Assembly (NCBI RefSeq): GCF_040529335.1
Contig: NZ_CP159534.1
Coordinates: 7,502,001-7,566,000, forward strand
Direction: 5' to 3'
DNA from: Streptomyces sp. HUAS MG91
GTDB taxonomy: Bacteria; Actinomycetota; Actinomycetes; Streptomycetales; Streptomycetaceae
Length of the DNA stretch: 64,000 nt
Every line of letters starts with the position of its first letter. The first letter of the stretch is position 1. This document shows positions 1 to 7,066 of this stretch, one piece after another. Below the pieces are notes generated by a model that searched no databases, was not told where the DNA came from, and worked only from the letters and a program-made list of their open reading frames with translations. The position numbers and the translations under genes are program-made.

Positions 1-208
1 GCCCCGCGGCGGTCGAGTTCCATGTAGTCGAGTTCGTCGATGCAGAGCAGGTCAACGCGTCCGTAGCCCGCGATCGTCTTCGACAGCTGCTTCTCATCGG
101 CGGCCTCGACCAGCTCGTTGACGAGCTTGGTCGCCAACGCGTAGCGGACCCGGAAACCCTGCATGGCAGCCTCGGTGCCCAGCGTGATCAGCAGATGGGA
201 CTTGCCGC
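1..208 (-). pseudogene. IstB-like IS21 helper ATPase, fragment cut by window edge
   Basis: The reverse strand encodes an uninterrupted stretch that matches IstB, the AAA+ ATPase that assists IS21-family transposases. It starts at a degraded Walker A (SGKSHLL), continues through GTEAAMQGFRVRYALATKLV and DEKQLSKTIAGYGRVD, and reaches a Walker B (LLCIDELDYMELDRRG) at the window edge. Upstream of the Walker A the reading frame turns into Pro/Arg-rich sequence unlike IstB, so the N-terminal domain that contacts the transposase is missing. I read it as the remnant of an IS21-type element marking the border of an accessory island. The rest of the gene lies outside the window and could not be judged. 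Confidence 0.75.
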
Positions 209-377
209 TGAAGGGAGGCGGCCGGTAGCGCGGTGCTGATCTCAATGTGCTCGGATGGGCCCACTTCCGCTGTCGGCGACGAGGTCGCATCGTCGCTGTA
301 CGTGGGCGTGGTGCGCCGAGTGGTTGGGGTGGTGATCGTGCCCAAGTGGCCGCAGGGGATGGGGATACGGTGCTGCC

Positions 378-629
378 ATGCTGCTGTCACCTGACGATGA
401 ACTTCGAGACCGAAATGACCTGGTCGCCTTTCTGCGTGATCTCCATCGCGACTTCCAACAGCGAGGTCATGAGTGGGGGAATCCGACACTCGACCACTTC
501 CTGGAAGCCCTGACCGCGTGGATTGAGGGATCAGAGAGCTGGTACCGGCATGCCGGCAAAGAACTGCCGGCCGCAGGCGACTGGACCTTCTTTGCCCGAG
601 CTCTTACGGCAGCAACCATCTACGAATAG
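378..629 (+). CDS. small DUF7660-like hypothetical protein
   Basis: This is an 83-residue acidic protein with no signal peptide or membrane segment. The layout is a short helical N-terminus (DDELRDRNDLVAFLRDLHRDF), a central WGNPTLDHFLEALTAWI segment and an aromatic C-terminus ending in ATIYE. It resembles the small actinobacterial proteins grouped as DUF7660, of unknown function. The ATG at 378 is the only start that keeps the conserved N-terminal helix, although the Shine-Dalgarno is weak. It sits alone between the IstB remnant and the convergent MFS gene. The family call comes from memory of the pattern and was not searched. Confidence 0.55.
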   Translation: MLLSPDDELRDRNDLVAFLRDLHRDFQQRGHEWGNPTLDHFLEALTAWIEGSESWYRHAGKELPAAGDWTFFARALTAATIYE

Positions 630-638
630 CCGGATGCC

Positions 639-656
639 GACCTGCCCGGGTAGGTC
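639..656. terminator. short inverted repeat between convergent genes
   Basis: GACCT and AGGTC (639-643 and 652-656) flank a CCCGGG core. The repeat lies in the 54-bp gap between two convergent stop codons and is followed by ATTT, so a weak bidirectional terminator is plausible. Confidence 0.35.
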
Positions 657-683
657 ATTTCAAGAGATCCGTACCCAGGTCAG

Positions 684-2006
684 TTAGTTTCCGCGGGTGG
701 CTTCAGTTCGGCTGTCCATGGCGAGCCACTGCGGCATCAGGCCGCTGACCATGGCGATAAGGAGATATCCGCATCCCGCGCAGAGCAGCACTGTCTGTAC
801 ATCGGCTGCGGCGACCGCGATGCCCGCCAGCAGACCGCCGAAGGGAATCCCCGCGTACATCAGCGCGTCGGCGACGCCGCCCACCCGGCCCAGCATGGGG
901 CGGGGGATCCGCTCGAGAACCACCGCGCCCAGCAGCGGGTTGAGGAACCCCTGGGCCAGGCCGGCGCAGGCGATCACTGCAGCCGCGACGGTCAGGGAAC
1001 CGCCGCTACCCAGAACGAGGAAGCGCGGGGCGCCTGCGAGCAGGAAGCAGATCAGAAAGAGCATCCGTCGCGAGAACCGATGGGCACACCAGGCTGCCAG
1101 AGCGCTTCCGCCCAGTGCGCAGCCGGTGAGGACGCCACCGAGCAGGCCGACCGCGGAGGAGTTCCGCCCGGAATGTTCGGCCCAGAGAGGCAACAGCACC
1201 GAGGTGTAGGCGGTGTCCAGAAGGGAACCGAGTCCCAGTGTCGCGATGATCACCAGCAGGAAGGTGTCGCCGCGCAGGAAGCGAAGGCCGGCGGACATGT
1301 CAGCTCGGTAGCTGGTACGCCCCACCGTGTTTGTCTTGGACCCGCTGGGGACAGGTCGAGCAGCAGTCCGGTACTTGGCGCGTGGCACGAAGAGGGTCAG
1401 GATTGCCGAGCCCATGAGGAACAGGGCAGCGTTCACCAGCAGGGCGGTTTGGGGCCCGGCCCAGGCGACCAGTACTCCGCCGCCGCTCAGTCCCACGATG
1501 CCAGCGGTCTGTTCCACCATGCCGGAGAGGCTGGTGGCCCGGACCAGGGGGACCCGGGCCCACTCCGCGACCTGGGGAACCATGGTCTCCTTCGCCAGGT
1601 CGCCGGGCGCGCGGGCAGCCCCCACCACCGCGACCAGCGCGAGGAAGAGCGGCGTGGGTAGGCCTGTGGTGAGGAAAAGCAGGGGCACAGCCGTAAGGGC
1701 GGCGGCACTTGCCAAGTCCGCGGCGGCGGATATCCGCCGTGGGTCGTGCCGGTCCACCACGGGCCCGGTCAGCGCCTTTCCCAGCACGTAGGGAACCAGC
1801 TGGCAGAAGCTGACCAGGCCCATCCGGGACGCGCTGCCGCTCATGGCGAGCGTGAACCAGGGAAGCGCTACTGCGACGATCCGGGAGGACGTGAGCGCTA
1901 CCGCAAGTGCGGCCAACAGGCCGACCAGCGGACGGAGATGGCGGTCGGTGGGCGGCGCGTCCTGGTCGATCGGCTCGGTGTCTCCGCTGCGTTCTGTCTT
2001 CGTCAT
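684..2006 (-). CDS. MFS efflux transporter of the RiPP locus
   Basis: This 440-residue membrane protein has about 12 hydrophobic segments and the loop motif GPVVDRHDPRR between segments 2 and 3, as in MFS drug and siderophore exporters (MFS_3, EntS/macrolide-efflux type). The first ~25 residues are a charged cytoplasmic tail. Its ATG overlaps the stop of the SARP-type regulator by 4 bp (2003-2006), so the two genes are translationally coupled. The pair is divergent from the precursor peptide gene. I infer that it exports the mature RiPP or gives self-resistance. An unrelated drug exporter remains possible. Confidence 0.75.
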   Translation of the reverse strand: MTKTERSGDTEPIDQDAPPTDRHLRPLVGLLAALAVALTSSRIVAVALPWFTLAMSGSASRMGLVSFCQLVPYVLGKALTGPVVDRHDPRRISAAADLASAAALTAVPLLFLTTGLPTPLFLALVAVVGAARAPGDLAKETMVPQVAEWARVPLVRATSLSGMVEQTAGIVGLSGGGVLVAWAGPQTALLVNAALFLMGSAILTLFVPRAKYRTAARPVPSGSKTNTVGRTSYRADMSAGLRFLRGDTFLLVIIATLGLGSLLDTAYTSVLLPLWAEHSGRNSSAVGLLGGVLTGCALGGSALAAWCAHRFSRRMLFLICFLLAGAPRFLVLGSGGSLTVAAAVIACAGLAQGFLNPLLGAVVLERIPRPMLGRVGGVADALMYAGIPFGGLLAGIAVAAADVQTVLLCAGCGYLLIAMVSGLMPQWLAMDSRTEATRGN

Positions 2007-2707
2007 GCCGCTCGTATCCCCTGCCCGACGGGTGTGCCGGGGGAGGCAAGCGCCTGAACCAGCTGTCGACTGGGGCCGATTCCGAGCTCTCGACGCAGCA
2101 GCGCCTCAAAATCCCTCACGCGTACATGTGCCTCTGCGGGCTCTCCTGCCCGGACGCAGCATGTCACCGCGATGCGCCGGGGTGCTTCTCGCAGGGGGTT
2201 CACCTCGGATGCCCGGTCTGCCAGCAGGATCGCTGGCCTCAGCTCGCCGGAACGCATGTGCTGGACGGCCAGTTGCTCCAGAGCTGCGAGCCGGCGAAGG
2301 TCCCATGAGTGGCGCAGTTCCTCTGCCCACGGGGTGTCGAGATCCTTCAGGAGTGGTCTGCTCAGCAGTTCCCATCCGCCGTGAAGCGTGTCTCCTCTTT
2401 CGATGCGCTGGATCACCGTGAGGGCTTCCCGGAAGTCGATATTGACGTTCTTGGCGATTGCTATCGAGGATCGCGCCTGGGCCAGGAGCGGAGCGGTCTG
2501 CTGTGTTCGCCAGATCAGCTGGCGCAGGCGGGCGGAGGCCCTGCGGAGGGGTACTCGAGGGAAGAGGTCTGTAGCGGCCTGTTCCCGTGGGGAGGGCTGC
2601 GCTCGGGTCGCCAGGTAGGCGATCAATTGTTGTTGGGCCGGCCCAAGAAGGACCTCCCCGGTTGTCGTGCGCACATGAAGAGACGGCAGGACAGAGACCT
2701 GAAGCAC
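2003..2707 (-). CDS. SARP-type pathway activator (wHTH + BTAD)
   Basis: The 234-residue protein has a small SARP layout. An OmpR-like winged helix (residues ~1-100: LLGPAQQQLIAYLATR, then LRRASARLRQLIWR) is followed by a bacterial transcriptional activator domain (~115-225: WAEELRHSWDLRRLAALEQLA, then HVRVRDFEALLRRELGIGPS). No ATPase or TPR extension is present. The start was set at GTG 2707 because the winged helix begins there and AGGGGGG lies just upstream; the frame stays open to 2956 but that extra sequence is not domain-like. SARPs activate secondary-metabolite operons by binding direct repeats, and such repeats occur at 2887-2931 in front of the divergent precursor operon. Confidence 0.75.
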   Translation of the reverse strand: MLQVSVLPSLHVRTTTGEVLLGPAQQQLIAYLATRAQPSPREQAATDLFPRVPLRRASARLRQLIWRTQQTAPLLAQARSSIAIAKNVNIDFREALTVIQRIERGDTLHGGWELLSRPLLKDLDTPWAEELRHSWDLRRLAALEQLAVQHMRSGELRPAILLADRASEVNPLREAPRRIAVTCCVRAGEPAEAHVRVRDFEALLRRELGIGPSRQLVQALASPGTPVGQGIRAA

Positions 2708-2886
2708 GGACCCCCCTAATGATCTTGGTTGGATGCATCCTGCATCTACCTCTCCGTGGGGGACAAGAGTGCGGATGGAAAAGGGGAGGGCAAGGGGAGG
2801 GAAAGAATCCGGCATGGCTATCGAGGGTGGGAACGTCCGTCCGCACCGATCCGAACTTCCCTGAGCTGCCCGCATAACGGTGGGAT

Positions 2887-2931
2887 GACGGTCCGGGCGA
2901 CGTTGCCGGGACGATGCCGGAACGACTGGCT
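2887..2931 (+). promoter_or_regulatory. candidate SARP direct-repeat box
   Basis: Two 11-bp repeats, GACGTTGCCGG (2899-2909) and GACGATGCCGG (2910-2920), lie head to tail. They are flanked by weaker copies beginning GACGGTCCGG (2887) and AACGACTGG (2921). Direct repeats in 11-bp register just upstream of a -10 element are the known SARP binding layout; a possible -10 (TACGTT) sits at 2935-2940. The 2708-3014 interval holds this box and the divergent start signals and no other gene. Confidence 0.55.
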
Positions 2932-3014
2932 CCATACGTTCTTGGCATGGCTCCACACGGAGCTTCCCGCCACTGTCCGGGACGTACAGCCCGGTCCGTA
3001 TCCAAGGAGTTCGT

Positions 3015-3119
3015 ATGAAGCAGGAAATTCAGGTCGCGCAGATCGAGGACGTCGTCATCGAGGTCGTCGCGCCGGAGGGTGAGTCGCTCACGGTCCTGAA
3101 CCTCAACGGCAACTGCTGA
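3015..3119 (+). CDS. RiPP precursor peptide (34 aa, C-terminal Cys)
   Basis: This short gene has a strong AAGGAG (3004-3009) five bases before its ATG. The product has a hydrophilic leader starting MKQEIQVAQIEDVV, rich in Ile/Val/Glu, and an end rich in Asn (LNLNGNC) with a single Cys as the last residue. A radical SAM/SPASM enzyme and a SagB-type dehydrogenase follow at once, which is the usual layout for a ribosomal peptide and its modifying enzymes. I infer that the C-terminal LNLNGNC is the modified core and the rest is leader. I do not recognise the peptide family. No dedicated protease gene is present. Confidence 0.75.
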   Translation: MKQEIQVAQIEDVVIEVVAPEGESLTVLNLNGNC

Positions 3120-3125
3120 CGCCAA

Positions 3126-3157
3126 GGGTGGGGGCGGGTACCTTCCCGCCCCCACCC
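3126..3157 (+). terminator. perfect hairpin between precursor and maturase genes
   Basis: GGGTGGGGGCGGG (3126-3138) and its exact complement (3145-3157) form a 13-bp stem with a six-base loop, seven bases after the precursor stop. Such hairpins typically let most transcripts end after the precursor and a minority read on into the enzyme genes. It also argues that the maturase starts downstream, at 3197. There is no U-tract. Confidence 0.7.
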
Positions 3158-3196
3158 TCGCACCTCCCCAACGCGACGGAACAGAAAGCGCAGGCC

Positions 3197-4624
3197 GTGT
3201 CCGAACCCTCCTTTCATCCTGCTTCCCCATACCTCCGGTTCGGTCACGAGACCTTCCTCGACGCGCGAGGTCGTGAGGTGGTGCCCGCGATCCTTCCCGG
3301 CACGGCCTCTTCGATGTTCATCCCGGTCGACCTGGCAAACCTGCTCAATGAAGGCGGGATACCGGGGGGAACGGTCTCCCCCGAAGGGCTTCGTCAGCTG
3401 CGTGAGGTCGGTGTTGTCGTCGACAGCCAGGACGAAGCGCGCGCTTCGCACTACGCACGCATGCGCCAGGCATCCGCAGATCCCGGGATGCGGAAGTTCG
3501 TCCTGCTTCCCACTTCATACTGCAACATGGGTTGCTCGTACTGCGGACAGGAACACCGCAAAGGGAGCACGTCTCCGCGGCATCGGGCCGTGGTTGCCGC
3601 CCGGGTGCGACGTGCGGCGCAGTCCACGGCCGTGTCCCGCATCCAGGTTGGCTGGTTCGGCGGTGAACCCTTGATGGCCTACCACGCCATCAAGGAGATG
3701 AGCCGAGAATTCCGTCATCACGCGCAGACGAACGGCATTGCATACGCCGCGAGCATTGTCACCAATGGATCTCTGCTCACCGAACGCAAGATTGCCACCC
3801 TGGTGGAAACGTGTGCGGTGACCAGGTTCGACATCACGCTGGACGGACTGGCGGACGTGCACGATGCGCATCGGCCGCTCAAGAGCGGCGCGAAGTCGTT
3901 CGACCGGCTGGTTGGACTGCTGTCCCAGACCGTGGCCGACCCCAGGTACGCCCATGTTCATTTTGTGTTGCGCACCAACGTGGATATCGAGAACTGTGAG
4001 CATGTCACCCCGTACCTGGAGGAAATGGCGCGCCTCGGCTTCGGCGGGCGGAGCAACGTCATGTTCCAGCTGGCCGCGATCCATACATGGGGAAACGATG
4101 TACGGGCGCAGCAGATGGAACATGGCGCCTACGTGCGACGTGAGGTGGAGTGGCTCGACCTCATGACACGCCTCGGCCTGAACACCGCCCTGCTGCCGAC
4201 TTCACCAAAGCCCCAGACCTGTACAGCAACAGGAGCGGCGAATGAGGTGATCGCCAGCGACGGCTCCCTGTACTCCTGCACAGAGCACCCTCTGGTTCCG
4301 GCTCATGAACAGGCAGACAGGCTCGCCTGGGTCGATGGACTTCCGTCCACCCAGCTGAGGCCACAGGGCGCCTTCGACGACTGGGCCCAGCATGTCGGCG
4401 AGGGTAAGGCCATGTGCTCCTCGTGCTGGCTGCTGCCGGCCTGTGGGGGGAGCTGCCCAAAGCTGTGGAGGGAGGGAGAGGTCCCCTGCCCCCCTGTGAA
4501 GTTCAACATCAAGGAGCGGCTGTCCATCGTGGCCCGCAAGGCAGGGATGCAAACGGTCGATTCCTTCCCTGCGCCCTCCGCACCGACGGTGACCACCGCC
4601 CCAACCGAGCAGGTGGCGAAATGA
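3197..4624 (+). CDS. radical SAM/SPASM peptide maturase
   Basis: The product is 475 residues. The radical SAM cluster is CNMGCSYC (CX3CX2C, residues ~109-116), followed by the SAM-binding GGEP (WFGGEPL). The C-terminal SPASM domain is complete and canonical: C342, G356-X4-C361, then C407-X2-C410-X5-C416-X3-C420 and C431, enough for two auxiliary Fe-S clusters. SPASM maturases catalyse radical chemistry on RiPP precursors, such as thioether, C-C or C-O crosslinks. GTG 3197 is preferred over GTG 3128, which would lie inside the hairpin stem. The stop overlaps the next ATG (4621-4624). The exact reaction cannot be told from sequence; the lone Cys of the precursor makes a Cys-centred linkage plausible. 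Confidence 0.85.
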   Translation: MSEPSFHPASPYLRFGHETFLDARGREVVPAILPGTASSMFIPVDLANLLNEGGIPGGTVSPEGLRQLREVGVVVDSQDEARASHYARMRQASADPGMRKFVLLPTSYCNMGCSYCGQEHRKGSTSPRHRAVVAARVRRAAQSTAVSRIQVGWFGGEPLMAYHAIKEMSREFRHHAQTNGIAYAASIVTNGSLLTERKIATLVETCAVTRFDITLDGLADVHDAHRPLKSGAKSFDRLVGLLSQTVADPRYAHVHFVLRTNVDIENCEHVTPYLEEMARLGFGGRSNVMFQLAAIHTWGNDVRAQQMEHGAYVRREVEWLDLMTRLGLNTALLPTSPKPQTCTATGAANEVIASDGSLYSCTEHPLVPAHEQADRLAWVDGLPSTQLRPQGAFDDWAQHVGEGKAMCSSCWLLPACGGSCPKLWREGEVPCPPVKFNIKERLSIVARKAGMQTVDSFPAPSAPTVTTAPTEQVAK

Positions 4625-5729
4625 AAGTCCGTGCCGTGCATCCCATACACGTCCAGTCCGACGAGAGCGGGGTCCATCTGACCTCCCCACGCGTCGCCAA
4701 GCGCTTGCGGGTGCACCCAGCCGTCGCTGAACTTCTGCTCCAAATGCGGGAACCGGTCGAACACGCCGAGCTGAGACACCCGTCCCTCAGCCGCAAGCAA
4801 CTCGACTCAGCCATCGACGTGTTGAAGGACGTCGGGTTCGTGGTGTCGGGCGCTGACGCCGACGCAGCCCAAGATCAAAGCGGCTTCCCGCCTCCATGGG
4901 ACGTGTGGGGCGCCACTGCCTGGAACTTTCACCAGCAACTGCGCGATGCCCCTTTTCTCACCTCGGAGTCCCCTGAGTACTCAGCATACGAGGAGCGGGT
5001 CTTGGCACGTCCGCGCCCTTCCTTCCACCGGAGTCACGACAGCGACCTCATTCTGTTGCTCCCCAGGGTGAGGTCGGACCTCTCGATTCCCTTCCAAACA
5101 GTGTTGGAGCAGCGGCGCACTCACCGGGACTTTGAGGACCGTCCCGTCCCACTGGACCAGTTCGCCACCCTGCTCCACTACGCGTTCGGCCCGCTCCGCT
5201 TCGTGGATTCCGGCTCCATGGGGTACAACAACTCAAGACGTACGCATCAGGTGGCGCCCGCCATGAGGCCGAGGCGTACATCGCGGTGTTCGCGGTCGAA
5301 GGCATCTCGAGCGGAACCTACCGGTACGACGCGATTCGACACGGGCTCGTTCCGGTGGAAGCAGATCTCTCCCGTGGCCAGCTCGAACGACTGACTCACG
5401 ATCAAAGGTTCTTCACCGCGTCCGGCTTCGGGGTGGTCACCACGGCCCAGACCGAGCGGATGGCATGGAAGTATCCGCATCCCCGCGCCTATCGGTTGAT
5501 GTTCCACAACGTCGGCCACATGGTCCAGGTCTTCTCCATGACGGCGTGCGCACTGGGGCTCGGGGCGGCTATTACGGGAGCCTTCCGCGATAGCGAAACC
5601 GAGGAGGTACTGGGCATCGCGGGGACGAGCGAGATTCCTACCTTCTTCCTGGCCGCCGGCATCCCGAAGCGGAACAACGACGGCCTGCCCCTTTCAATCC
5701 GTATCCACGGAGCTGCCACGACGCATTGA
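4621..5729 (+). pseudogene. SagB-type FMN-dependent peptide dehydrogenase, frameshifted
   Basis: The gene encodes an N-terminal winged-helix-like region (residues ~1-90) and then a SagB-type nitroreductase. The frame opened at ATG 4621 carries the FMN-binding EQRRTHRDF and runs to about 5220. The rest (GVQQLKTYASGGARHEAEAY, EGISSGTYRYD, AYRLMFHNVGHMVQVF, GLGAAITGAF) reads in the frame one base back and stops at 5729. The switch falls at a GGGG run (5220-5223); one more G would restore about 369 residues. SagB enzymes oxidise azolines to azoles in TOMM peptides, but no YcaO cyclase is present, so another two-electron oxidation of the radical SAM product is possible. A real mutation and a homopolymer sequencing error cannot be separated here. 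Confidence 0.75.
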
Positions 5730-6089
5730 CCGAAGTCGGGAGCTGGAGGATCCCCGTGCCTGCCGACGCCGTTCGACGTCGAACGCAGGCCATGGATCCC
5801 GTCGGCGAACGACGCCAGCAGCGCGGCTCGGCCCCTGTCCCGCCGGCGCCCCGGCTGGACGCGGGGGGAGGGGGGCAAGTTGAGGCTGTGCAGTACCCCA
5901 GCAAGGTGGCTCGGCACAGCAGACACCTGCCGTGGGGCAGGGCCGGTGGTACGAGGCGAACCTGGACGGTTCTCCGGACACCTGAGAACGTCTCGGTCGC
6001 GGAAGATGCCGACACTGGACCCCTGGCTGCGCTTCTAGTGCTGCGACCGCATAGGTTCATCGGGTTGCTGTGCGCCTGCCGAGAGCGGC
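5730..6089. other. intergenic region, no gene recognised
   Basis: Several frames are open by chance because of high GC, but none has a recognisable motif, plausible start or Shine-Dalgarno. It separates the RiPP operon from a zone of mobile-element debris. Confidence 0.5.
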
Positions 6090-6369
6090 TCAGCGATCGG
6101 CATCGGTGAGTGGTCCGGCCTCGGTGGCAACTCCGGTCCACCAGTCCGGTTGATCGGTGGGCTGCCACGAGACTTCCAGCTCTCGGTGGGTCAGCTCCTC
6201 GGCCCTGCGGTGGAGTGCGGCCTGCGCTGTCTCGGGCTCGCACGAGGGAGCGGGGATGAACGAGCGCGCCGTCGGCGGTGCCGCCCGGTGTTTCGAAGTG
6301 CAGGGCGAACCACCACTGGTCTGGCGTGCGGTATAGGACGAGAGTCTTCGGAGTCCCGGGCGCGTTCAC
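6090..6369 (-). pseudogene. small hypothetical protein, frameshifted
   Basis: On the minus strand a GTG at 6369 opens a coherent reading (APGTPKTLVLYRTPDQWWFA, LHFETPGGTADG). Near 6250 the coherent reading moves to another frame (CEPETAQAALHRRAEELTHR, ELEVSWQPTDQPDWWTG) and stops at 6090. Together they would make a soluble protein of roughly 90 residues with several conserved-looking Trp. I do not recognise the function. The frame break and the neighbouring transposase fragments suggest a decayed cargo gene. Confidence 0.5.
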
Positions 6370-6472
6370 GGCGCTGGGCGGCCAGGACGTCGGGATGCCG
6401 TGCGTTCTGGTTGCGCCAACGCAGGTAGCGGTGCAACTCCCTTGTCTGCAAGATGTGGTGGTGATCGCGGAG
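6356..6472 (-). pseudogene. possible transposase C-terminal remnant
   Basis: About 39 residues (LRDHHHILQTRELHRYLRWR, NQNARHPDVLAAQRRERAR) read coherently on the minus strand and recall the basic C-terminal tails of some Streptomyces transposases. The stretch begins next to the IS5-family fragment and runs into the start of the frameshifted gene at 6369. The family assignment is weak and rests on the pattern only. Confidence 0.3.
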
Positions 6473-6484
6473 GTGCCCGGCTGT

Positions 6485-6780
6485 GCCGGGCACCTCCGCG
6501 GACGCGCACGCCTGGCGCGCGTCCGGCCTGGCCGAGCACTGCGAAGGCGTGACCCTGCTCGGTGATGGCGCCTATCTCAACTGCGGGATGGTCACTCCGC
6601 ACCCCAAACGCCCCCGGCGGGCCCTGCTGCCGTGCGAAGAGGCCGACAACGCCGCGCACCGCAAGGTCCGCGCCCGGGTGGAGCACGTGATCGGCCGGAT
6701 GAAGCACTACAAGATCTTCCGCGACTACCGGCAGCACGGCGACGGCCTCCACCACGCCGTCCAGACCGTCGCCCCTTTAG
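6485..6780 (+). pseudogene. IS5-family (DDE_Tnp_4) transposase, C-terminal fragment
   Basis: The fragment reads SADAHAWRASGLAEHCEG, LLGDGAYLNCGMVTPH, then AHRKVRARVEHVIGRMKHYK and YRQHGDGLHHAVQTVA. This is the C-terminal catalytic part of IS5-group transposases, with the third acidic residue in RVEHVIGRMK. The N-terminal half is absent. After HAVQTVA the usual tail is replaced by unrelated sequence. It is non-functional debris joined at about 6485 to another possible transposase remnant. Confidence 0.7.
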
Positions 6781-6808
6781 TCGTGCCTATCACCACATGG
6801 GCGAGGCC

Positions 6809-6833
6809 ACCGGTTCGAGCCCGGTCGCCCGCA
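6809..6833 (+). other. tRNA 3'-end-like sequence, possible attachment-site remnant
   Basis: ACCGG-TTCGAGC-CCGGT (6809-6825) is a perfect T-arm with the TTCGA loop, followed by CGCCCGC (6826-6832) and A, like the 3' acceptor strand of a tRNA. No anticodon arm or 5' half fits upstream, where the transposase fragment lies. Such partial tRNA ends are left by elements that integrate at tRNA genes. GGGCG at 6799-6803 could also pair with CGCCC, so a plain hairpin is an alternative. Confidence 0.4.
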
Positions 6834-6976
6834 CTCTTACCGGACCGTGCTCGCCGCGTGGTTGGCTCGACTCCGCGGTCTGTACGTCGTTGACCCGCAC
6901 TTCGACCGTGGCAGGGAACGGGTCTCCTGCTCGTGTAGGCGTTTCCGGGGCGGCCGTGCCGAAGTCTCCCGAAAGA

Positions 6977-7066
6977 CTGCTCCCCACGCCCGCGGGGATG
7001 GTCCCCCGATCAACGGCCTGCCCCAGACGACCGTTGACTGCTCCCCGCGCCCGCGGGGATGGCCCC
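6977..7066. CRISPR. orphan two-repeat type I-E-like CRISPR
   Basis: Two 29-base repeats (6977-7005 and 7038-7066) begin CTGCTCCCC and contain the CGCCCGCGGGGATGG palindromic core, differing at two positions. They flank one 32-base spacer (7006-7037). The 61-base period and the CCCCGCGCCCGCGGGG core are those of actinobacterial type I-E arrays. No cas genes occur in the window. The second repeat ends at the stop codon of the cupin gene. Confidence 0.7.

Noticed and set aside
2708..2956. Longer N-terminus for the SARP protein from 2956
   Set aside because: The extra 83 residues are not domain-like and would overlap the SARP repeats; GTG 2707 sits at the domain edge with a purine-rich ribosome site.
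3128..3196. Longer N-terminus for the radical SAM enzyme from GTG 3128
   Set aside because: The codon lies in the hairpin stem, has no ribosome site, and the added residues are Pro-rich translation of the stem sequence.
5214..5226. Programmed -1 frameshift joining the SagB halves
   Set aside because: Only the A-site codon could re-pair (GGG to GGG); the preceding ATG could not, and no pseudoknot-like structure is apparent. A lost G is simpler.
2003..5729. Classical TOMM (azole peptide) cluster
   Set aside because: No YcaO cyclase or E1-like partner is present; the SagB-type enzyme alone does not define that class.
5726..6109. Possible small gene after the SagB remnant
   Set aside because: It would need a TTG start inside the previous stop, has no ribosome site and no recognisable sequence.
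6781..6833. A complete tRNA gene
   Set aside because: The T-arm and acceptor strand are present, but no 7-base anticodon loop with T33 or D-arm can be fitted upstream.
6900..6976. A third CRISPR repeat upstream of the pair
   Set aside because: The position one 61-base period upstream (about 6916-6944) shows no match to the repeat core.
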